Assembly: GCF_014640255.1 (NCBI RefSeq)
Contig: NZ_BMGP01000001.1
Location: 833,013-897,012 of the forward strand
From: Subtercola lobariae
GTDB lineage: Bacteria > Actinomycetota > Actinomycetes > Actinomycetales > Microbacteriaceae
Length of the DNA: 64,000 nucleotides
Reading direction: 5' to 3'
A program made the position numbers and the translations under genes. Positions 58,981 to 64,000 of this stretch are shown in pieces; positions within the stretch are counted from its first letter, which is position 1, and each line of letters starts with the position of its first letter. The notes beneath the pieces were generated by a model. That model did no database searches. It was given only the letters and a program-made list of their open reading frames with translations, and was not told the DNA's origin.

Positions 58981-61503
58981 TTACTTAGGCGCGCAGACGC
59001 TCAATGTCACTGCTGTCGCAGATTGATTGAGTAGCCCTGCGGCGGGCGATTGGGCCGTGACGGTGTTGGGCGAGCATCCTGGATCTGGCGAGGTCACTTG
59101 GGTGACATGCCAGCCGCTCAACGCGCCAAGCGCAGCGGCGATGGGCTTTCCGGTTACGTCTGGCAAATTCTTCAGTGAGCCGTCACTCGTTTGGAGAGTG
59201 ACCTGCGAGCCCTTGACCAGGCCGCTGCCGGGAGGTGGATTGCTCGCGGCGACCTGGCCGGCCGGGCGATCAGACGCGATCACGCCACCATCAACACCGA
59301 CAAAACCGGAATCCGTCAACTTCGCCAGCGCCGACGACAAAGAAAGACCTGTCACATCAGGTACCGCGACCGACTGCCCGACCCGAAGGTCTCGGTCGGG
59401 CGAAGCGAAGTCATCACCACCGTAGGCATCAGCAGTGTTGACGTAGTAGTCGTGCCACATGTATACCCGAGATTTTCCTTGACTGACCCTGCCGCTTCCC
59501 GGGCCGTCGATGGTCGTGCTGCGAAGGGAAACATGCCCCGAAACGTTTCCGGCCCACGATGCCGTGACGAGCTTGGTCGTGCCGCCCACCAACCACAAGC
59601 TCTCTTCGTTATCTGTGGTGCCTGTCTTGCCGCCATGGTCGATGCCGTCGCTCGGGTCTCCGTAGTTGGCCGTACCGTTTCCGCTTTCGACGACCCCTTT
59701 CATGGCGTAGCTGGCTGCAATTGCTATTTTCGGGTCTACAGCCTGCGTGCAGGTCGACGGAGGCACCGCGACAGCCGACCCTGTGGCATCAGTGATCGAG
59801 TCGATGGCGATTGGGGTACAGAACATGCCCTTGTTGATAACCCCGGCATATGCGGCCGCCATTGTGAGGGGGGCAATTTCGTTTGTGCCGAGTACAGCGG
59901 CGACATTGTCTTTGAGCGGTTGCCCATCGGCACGATGAACGCCGAGCGATTTCGCCACGTTTCGAATGTCACACGCGTCGAGTTGCTCAGACATCACGAT
60001 GAATGCATTGTTTACCGATTCCTCGAATTGGGTCAGTACGTCGTTTCTGCCACCCGCCTCGCCCGCGTCGTTCTGAGGGTCATAACTGCCATAGTCGACA
60101 CCATCGCAGTTGGCGAATTTCGATTTGTCGAATTTCTGCCCGTTCGACCCGTTCACAATGTCACCGAGCGAGTGACCGGTTTGCAACCAGTTGATCAGGG
60201 TGAAAAGTTTGTACGTCGAACCCGTCTGAAACCCCGTCGACCCGCCGTAGTTCTCATCGGTCGAGTAGTTGACCGATGTGGCGTCGGCAGGAGCGTCCGG
60301 GTCTTCAGAGAAGTTCTTGTTCTGCGCCATAGCGACGACTCGGCCGGTTCCCGGCTCGACAGTTACCATGACACTGCCGAGATCAAGATCCCCGTCGGTG
60401 TACGGCATGTAGTACTTCACAGTCTCGTCGGCAGACTTCTGCAGGTTCATATCGAGAGTCGTGTGAATCTGATAGCCACCGGTGTTGAGGGCATGTTCTC
60501 GAGCTTCGGGCGTGTCACCGAAAAGTGGATCTTGTTCGATGATCTTCTTGACGAAGTCGCAGAAGAATCCGGCACCTTCGATGGCGGTCTGGCATCCGGT
60601 CGAAGGCGGTGTGATTTTCGGGGTAACGGGCGTTGCGATTGCGTCGTCGAATTGCTGCTGCGTGATGGCATGCTGTTTCAGCATCGACGGCAGAACGTCT
60701 TTATCCCGACGCGCTGTGTTGTCGTCGATGTGCTGCTGATCAAGGTCGATTCTGAGGCCCTCTGGTTCGTTGACCGTCGCAATCAGACTTGCCGCCTGCG
60801 CTAGCGTGACGTCCTTAGCGCTCACGCCGAAGTAGTACTCTGCTGCCGCTTGGATGCCGTAAACACGACCACCGAAAAGCGAGATGTTGAGATAGCCGAG
60901 CATGATGTCGTCTTTGCTGTACTCCTTCTCAAGCCCGATAGCCAGCTTCATCTCTTTGAGTTTGCGGTCGAGCGTCGGGGCTGTGCAGTCTGCGTACGCA
61001 GCCTTCTCCTGATCAGGATCGGTAATGGCTTCAGCGCGCTGAACGCAGATGTTTTTGACATACTGCTGCGAAATGGTTGAGGCGCCAGATTGAATACCGC
61101 CGGTAAAGAAGTTGCCCATCAATGCGCGGGCCGTCGACTCCACATCGAGCCCGCCGTGCTCGTAGAAGCGGGGGTCTTCGGTTGAAACAAGGGCGTCTTT
61201 CACGTACTGCGAGATGTCGTTCCAACCGACGCTTTGCCGATTCTGTTCGAAGAACGAAGCAAGAAGTATCTCTGATCCATCAGGGTTCTTGCCGTAGAGG
61301 CTCGAGGTTTGAGAGAGGGCATCGGGCTTGATGTAGTCGGGAAGGTTCTCGAAAATGTTGATCGTGCTGTTGGCTGTCGTACCGGCGACAGCGATGACGG
61401 GGGCCACCATAGCCGTCACGAGAACACCCGCCAAAACACTCAGCGTGATAATTCCAAGAAGGGCGCCCAGGGCGGCGCGAAGCGAAGATGAAGCAGCGTG
61501 CAT
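58981..61503 (-). CDS. Class A penicillin-binding protein with PASTA domains
   Basis: 840 aa, bifunctional peptidoglycan synthase outside the membrane. One N-terminal membrane anchor (GALLGIITLSVLAGVLVTAMV). GT51 domain: VSTEDPRFYEHGGLD, STISQQYVKNI, GYLNISLFGGRVYGIQAAAEYYFG. Transpeptidase: STYK (GSTYKLFTL), SVNN and GGKTGTTDN. Two C-terminal PASTA modules (VPDVTGLSLSSALAKL..., LPDVTGKPIAAALGAL...). GC is slightly lower than flanks. Convergent with RpiR. Confidence 0.93.
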   Translation of the reverse strand: MHAASSSLRAALGALLGIITLSVLAGVLVTAMVAPVIAVAGTTANSTINIFENLPDYIKPDALSQTSSLYGKNPDGSEILLASFFEQNRQSVGWNDISQYVKDALVSTEDPRFYEHGGLDVESTARALMGNFFTGGIQSGASTISQQYVKNICVQRAEAITDPDQEKAAYADCTAPTLDRKLKEMKLAIGLEKEYSKDDIMLGYLNISLFGGRVYGIQAAAEYYFGVSAKDVTLAQAASLIATVNEPEGLRIDLDQQHIDDNTARRDKDVLPSMLKQHAITQQQFDDAIATPVTPKITPPSTGCQTAIEGAGFFCDFVKKIIEQDPLFGDTPEAREHALNTGGYQIHTTLDMNLQKSADETVKYYMPYTDGDLDLGSVMVTVEPGTGRVVAMAQNKNFSEDPDAPADATSVNYSTDENYGGSTGFQTGSTYKLFTLINWLQTGHSLGDIVNGSNGQKFDKSKFANCDGVDYGSYDPQNDAGEAGGRNDVLTQFEESVNNAFIVMSEQLDACDIRNVAKSLGVHRADGQPLKDNVAAVLGTNEIAPLTMAAAYAGVINKGMFCTPIAIDSITDATGSAVAVPPSTCTQAVDPKIAIAASYAMKGVVESGNGTANYGDPSDGIDHGGKTGTTDNEESLWLVGGTTKLVTASWAGNVSGHVSLRSTTIDGPGSGRVSQGKSRVYMWHDYYVNTADAYGGDDFASPDRDLRVGQSVAVPDVTGLSLSSALAKLTDSGFVGVDGGVIASDRPAGQVAASNPPPGSGLVKGSQVTLQTSDGSLKNLPDVTGKPIAAALGALSGWHVTQVTSPDPGCSPNTVTAQSPAAGLLNQSATAVTLSVCAPK

Positions 61504-61605
61504 CCCGACAGGGTAGCCGACAAAACCGAGAAAAGATCATTAAAAGTGTCAAAACCCGAAAGGCGTCGCCGAAAGCCCGGGCAGTCGCGACTGGGGCCTT
61601 CATTC

Positions 61606-62451
61606 TTACGCCGTTCCGCCGCTCGGCGGTAAAAGCCGATCGACGTCTGCTCCGCTACCCAGGTCGCCGCACTCCACGAGCTCGGCCCCATGAGCCTCGA
61701 GGTACGCCCGCGCTCCCCGATCCCCGGTGATCTCGTCAGCCAGCGCATTCCAGTGCTCCCTGCCCACGAATACCGGATGCCCGGGCCGCCCTTGATACGT
61801 CGCCTGCACGAGTGCCCGCCGACCCCGAGCACCCTCGAACGCGACATCATCGTCTGCGCCGCCGCCGTGGCCCCCGCGGTCACCTTCACCGAGCGCGCGC
61901 GCCACGACTCGGTCGATCTCGGCTGCGACGAGGTCTGGCAGATCGACCAGCGTGATGACGACCCCGCTGGCTTGCGGCGTTCGCCGATCGGCAGCCTCCG
62001 CACCCCCGGCAGCTTCCCCACCCCCGGTAGCCTTCGCGGCCTCCACATGCTCCGCAGCCCCCGCACCCGCCACGACATCCGCACGCTCCGCACTGCCCGC
62101 GGCCTCGGCACGCTCTGTAGCCCCCACCGCACCGAGCGCGAGCAGCCCCACGCGCAGCGACGCAGACATGCCCTCGGCCCAGTCCAGCGCGCGCACCACG
62201 CGAAGGCGTGCGTCCGCATCCAGCGAGGCGGCCAGTACCGCTTCGACCTCCGCCGCGTGAGCTCCCACCACCACGACCACCGGCGAGCATCCGGACGCCA
62301 GCAGCAACCGCGCACCGCGCACCACCCACGCCACCCCATCGTCACTGCGAACAAGTGCCTTGGGCATGCCCATGCGCCGCCCGGCCCCCGCGGCGAGCAG
62401 CAGCCCGGCAACAGGTATCTCGCCAGGCCCGTGCGCTAGATGGTGCGTCAT
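61606..62451 (-). CDS. MobA-like nucleotidyltransferase (Moco cytidylyl-/guanylyltransferase type)
   Basis: 281 aa. AGLLLAAGAGRRMGMPKALV is the NTP-binding start, then VVVVVGAHAAEVEAVL and VITLVDLPDLVAAEID, and YQGRPGHPVFVGREHW. Such enzymes often make molybdopterin cytosine dinucleotide for xanthine-dehydrogenase-type enzymes, which suits its place among purine genes. A 50-residue Ala/Glu/Gly-rich insertion (GATERAEAAGSAERAD...) is low complexity. ATG 62451. Divergent from the OHCU decarboxylase. Confidence 0.85.
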   Translation of the reverse strand: MTHHLAHGPGEIPVAGLLLAAGAGRRMGMPKALVRSDDGVAWVVRGARLLLASGCSPVVVVVGAHAAEVEAVLAASLDADARLRVVRALDWAEGMSASLRVGLLALGAVGATERAEAAGSAERADVVAGAGAAEHVEAAKATGGGEAAGGAEAADRRTPQASGVVITLVDLPDLVAAEIDRVVARALGEGDRGGHGGGADDDVAFEGARGRRALVQATYQGRPGHPVFVGREHWNALADEITGDRGARAYLEAHGAELVECGDLGSGADVDRLLPPSGGTA

Positions 62452-62485
62452 CTGTTCATCGTAAACGCGCCGGTAGGCTTGCCTC

Positions 62486-62506
62486 ATGACGAGGCAGACA
62501 TGGTGA
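62486..62506 (+). other. Candidate six-codon leaderless mini-ORF (MTRQTW)
   Basis: ATG 62486 is exactly 6 nt after TAGGCT (62474-62479), the position expected of a transcription start, and encodes MTRQTW and stop. It overlaps the uraD start at 62500 in another frame. It may be a coupling leader or only part of the uraD 5' end, since GAGG in it also serves as Shine-Dalgarno. Confidence 0.3.
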
Positions 62507-62988
62507 ACCCGCCGCCCGACGAGTTGCGCGCGGCGCTGTATTCGTGTGCAGCCGTGAGCCGCTGGGTCGACGAGGTCGCTGCCGCCGCACCCTTCGATTC
62601 TTCGCACGATCTGCTCGAGGCAGCCCGCGAGGCGACCCCGTTCAGCGCTGCCGAAATCGACGAAGCCCTCGGCGATCATCCCCGCATCGGCGAGAAGCAC
62701 GCTTCCAACACTGCTGCCGCCGTCTTCTCGCGAAACGAGCAGGCCGCGTCGGAGACAGAAGACGAAACTCTCGCCCGCGCACTCGCCGACGGCAATGCCG
62801 ACTACGAGCAGCGCTTCGGCCGCATCTTTCTCATTCGCGCGAAGGGCAGAACGAGGCCCGAGATCGTGGCCGAACTTCGCCGCAGACTCACCCTCGACGA
62901 CGCAACCGAACTCGCCACGGTGAGCGGTGAGTTGCGCGACATCGCCCTGCTGCGTCTCGAGTCGATCTACGCGGAGCAGCTCTCATGA
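62500..62988 (+). CDS. uraD: 2-oxo-4-hydroxy-4-carboxy-5-ureidoimidazoline (OHCU) decarboxylase
   Basis: 162 aa. Second step after urate oxidation, giving (S)-allantoin. Family stretches ELRAALYSCAAVSRWVDEVAAA, GDHPRIGEK (catalytic His-Pro-Arg) and ADYEQRFGRIFLIRAKGR. ATG 62500 has GAGG 5 nt upstream and gives the normal length; ATG 62440 would add 20 residues and overlap the divergent gene. Stop overlaps uraH start (ATGA). Confidence 0.9.
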   Translation: MVNPPPDELRAALYSCAAVSRWVDEVAAAAPFDSSHDLLEAAREATPFSAAEIDEALGDHPRIGEKHASNTAAAVFSRNEQAASETEDETLARALADGNADYEQRFGRIFLIRAKGRTRPEIVAELRRRLTLDDATELATVSGELRDIALLRLESIYAEQLS

Positions 62989-63326
62989 CGCGCAGCCACG
63001 TCACCTCGCACGTGCTCGATTCGACGCTTGGCAAACCAGCCGAAGGTGTGCCTATCGCGCTCCACTCGTGTGCAGACGGCGAGTGGATGCCCGTTGCCTC
63101 TGCCATCACCGACGCCGACGGCCGCGTCAGCACCCTCGGGCCCGCTGCGCTTTCTGCCGGTCGGTACCGAGTGACTTTTGACACCGGCGCGTATTTCGCT
63201 GCCCAGGGCATCACGGCGTTCTACCCCGAAGTCGCCATCGTTTTCGAACTCGCGAATGAGGGGGAGCATTACCACATCCCCCTTCTCCTCAGCCCGTTCG
63301 CGTACTCCACATATCGGGGTAGTTGA
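62985..63326 (+). CDS. uraH: 5-hydroxyisourate hydrolase
   Basis: 113 aa, transthyretin-like. Converts 5-hydroxyisourate to OHCU. TSHVLDSTLGKPAEGVPI at the N terminus and the C-terminal YRGS are the family active-site signatures, with the middle YFxxxGxxxFYPEV (YFAAQGITAFYPEV). Coupled to uraD. Urate oxidase, expected before these steps, is absent from the window. Confidence 0.95.
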   Translation: MTRSHVTSHVLDSTLGKPAEGVPIALHSCADGEWMPVASAITDADGRVSTLGPAALSAGRYRVTFDTGAYFAAQGITAFYPEVAIVFELANEGEHYHIPLLLSPFAYSTYRGS

Positions 63327-63530
63327 CCGTGCTTTCGGCCTTCTGGCGGGCGAGTACTTCTCAATTTGCGCACTCGTGAAAAAGCCCATAGAGTAACTAC
63401 TCGTCACCCCAAAGGTGCCGGAAAGCCGAAGTGCTTCTGGGCCTCAAGTGGGGGCCATCCCCAGCAAACAGAGCAAAGATTTTCTCGTAGAACCCTGCTC
63501 TCGAGCGTAAGATGTAAAAACACTCCTGCA

Positions 63531-63550
63531 CCGACTCTGGTCGGGTTTTC
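63531..63550 (+). terminator. Small terminator hairpin upstream of rrn promoter
   Basis: CCGAC-TCTG-GTCGG, followed by GTTTTC. A short 5-bp stem with a modest T-run; may stop uraDH readthrough into the rRNA operon. Confidence 0.45.
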
Positions 63551-63593
63551 TTGGCGAGCCAACTTTCAAGTTGCACGCCATGAACACCTCGAT

Positions 63594-63621
63594 TTGACAC
63601 GGATGCGGCAAGTGATAAGAT
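63594..63621 (+). promoter_or_regulatory. rRNA operon promoter
   Basis: TTGACA (63594-63599), 16-bp spacer, TAAGAT (63616-63621). The best consensus promoter in the window, 265 bp before the 16S 5' end. Confidence 0.8.
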
Positions 63622-63680
63622 AGTGAAGTTGCCCCGAACCGGGTCTTGCGAAAGCGAAAAGCCAGTTCAGGTGCGTCCGA

Positions 63681-63698
63681 TCTTTGAGAACTCAACAG
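63681..63698 (+). promoter_or_regulatory. rRNA leader, boxA-like antitermination element
   Basis: TCTTTGAGAACTCAACAG is the conserved element of actinobacterial rRNA leaders, where Nus factors bind for antitermination. Located about 70 nt after the predicted start of transcription. Confidence 0.65.
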
Positions 63699-63886
63699 CG
63701 TGCACATTGTCAAATGCCAATTTCCCGTAATCGTCTTTTGGATGGTTTGGGTTCCTTTGGGAAATGAAATTAGTGGATCCTTCTTTGGGAGGGTTCACGG
63801 ACAAGCAAGTCAGTAATGATTTGTTCTGTCAGCATCAAACTTGTCAGGTTGTGTTCGATTCCCGTTCACTTCTTGGCGCGTAAGCA

Positions 63887-64000
63887 TTTACGGAGAGTTT
63901 GATCCTGGCTCAGGACGAACGCTGGCGGCGTGCTTAACACATGCAAGTCGAACGATGATGCTAGCTTGCTAGCGGATTAGTGGCGAACGGGTGAGTAACA
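63887..64000 (+). rRNA. rrs: 16S ribosomal RNA, 5' end (partial)
   Basis: GAGAGTTTGATCCTGGCTCA and GACGAACGCTGGCGGCGTGC are universal 16S 5' segments; the V1 hairpin is short (GCTAGCTTGCTAGC), as in Microbacteriaceae. Start position estimated by aligning to E. coli nucleotide 1. The gene continues beyond the window. Confidence 0.95.

Larger units (their letters stand above)
63327..63886 (+). other. 560-bp spacer before the rRNA operon
   Basis: No credible gene. It holds a small terminator-like hairpin, a strong promoter and an rRNA leader (listed). The first 200 bp after uraH show nothing recognisable. Confidence 0.75.

Noticed and set aside
59191..60804. 537-residue open frame opposite the penicillin-binding protein
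   Set aside because: Antisense to a protein with complete GT51, transpeptidase and PASTA motifs.
63840..63875. tRNA-like T-arm GTTCGATTCCCG near the rRNA leader
   Set aside because: No matching acceptor stem, D-arm or anticodon arm upstream; it belongs to the rRNA leader.

Overview
The window is high-GC chromosomal DNA from an actinobacterium, almost certainly a member of Microbacteriaceae. Supporting evidence: the 5' end of a 16S rRNA gene at 63887-64000 is of actinobacterial type; a DUF7882-type protein lies at 25967; genes for F420 cofactor synthesis and F420-using (LLM) oxidoreductases are present; and the housekeeping order leuC-leuD-murA-plsC-gpsA-ddl, DUF3515-thiL, rsmD/recG-coaD, yceD-rpmF-rnc-mutM is actinobacterial. 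No transposase, integrase, phage gene, tRNA or CRISPR array was found.

Layout. (1) 0-9.8 kb is accessory and stress-related: two divergent oxidoreductase/TetR pairs whose promoters share a GGAG-N4-CTCC palindrome, an alpha/beta-hydrolase-fold protein lacking its nucleophile, a TM2 protein, an SDR, NAD(P)HX epimerase, an SRPBCC protein, a small protein behind a probable LexA box, a CPBP protease and small proteins. (2) 10-19.3 kb holds a DUF4097-PadR pair, a TerC transporter behind a yybP-ykoY-type manganese riboswitch, then leuCD, murA, plsC, gpsA and ddl. (3) 19.4-28.8 kb holds tandem aldo/keto reductases, an M3 oligopeptidase, a Phd/RelE-type toxin-antitoxin pair, DUF3515, thiL and a TetR-MFS drug-efflux operon behind six 16-bp iterons. 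(4) 28.9-32.6 kb holds rsmD, recG and coaD. (5) 32.7-43.5 kb is an accessory block: F420 side-chain genes (cofE, cofC, cofD), two LLM oxidoreductases, a MocR regulator and a reductive-pyrimidine or hydantoin degradation operon. (6) 43.5-46.5 kb holds yceD, rpmF, rnc and mutM. (7) 46.6-52.9 kb is an aminophosphonate uptake and degradation cluster. (8) 53-63.3 kb holds purine-ring catabolism genes (formamidase-like, pucG, allantoate amidohydrolase, RpiR regulator, OHCU decarboxylase, HIU hydrolase), interrupted by DUF1275, a bifunctional PASTA penicillin-binding protein and a MobA-like nucleotidyltransferase. (9) An rRNA operon begins at the right edge with a recognisable promoter and leader.

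Themes. The accessory blocks all release nitrogen or phosphorus from small organic molecules (pyrimidines or hydantoins, purines, phosphonates, formamides), so the window reads as a nutrient-scavenging island set between conserved housekeeping strings. The DNA is also rich in short repeats: three copies of one 62-bp palindrome, a separate 63-bp palindrome, many intergenic minisatellites with unit lengths from 7 to 24 bp, and in-frame repeat expansions inside at least six proteins. Several genes have a TANNNT -10 element 5-7 nt before the start codon, suggesting leaderless transcription. All calls come from reading the sequence; no database search was run.
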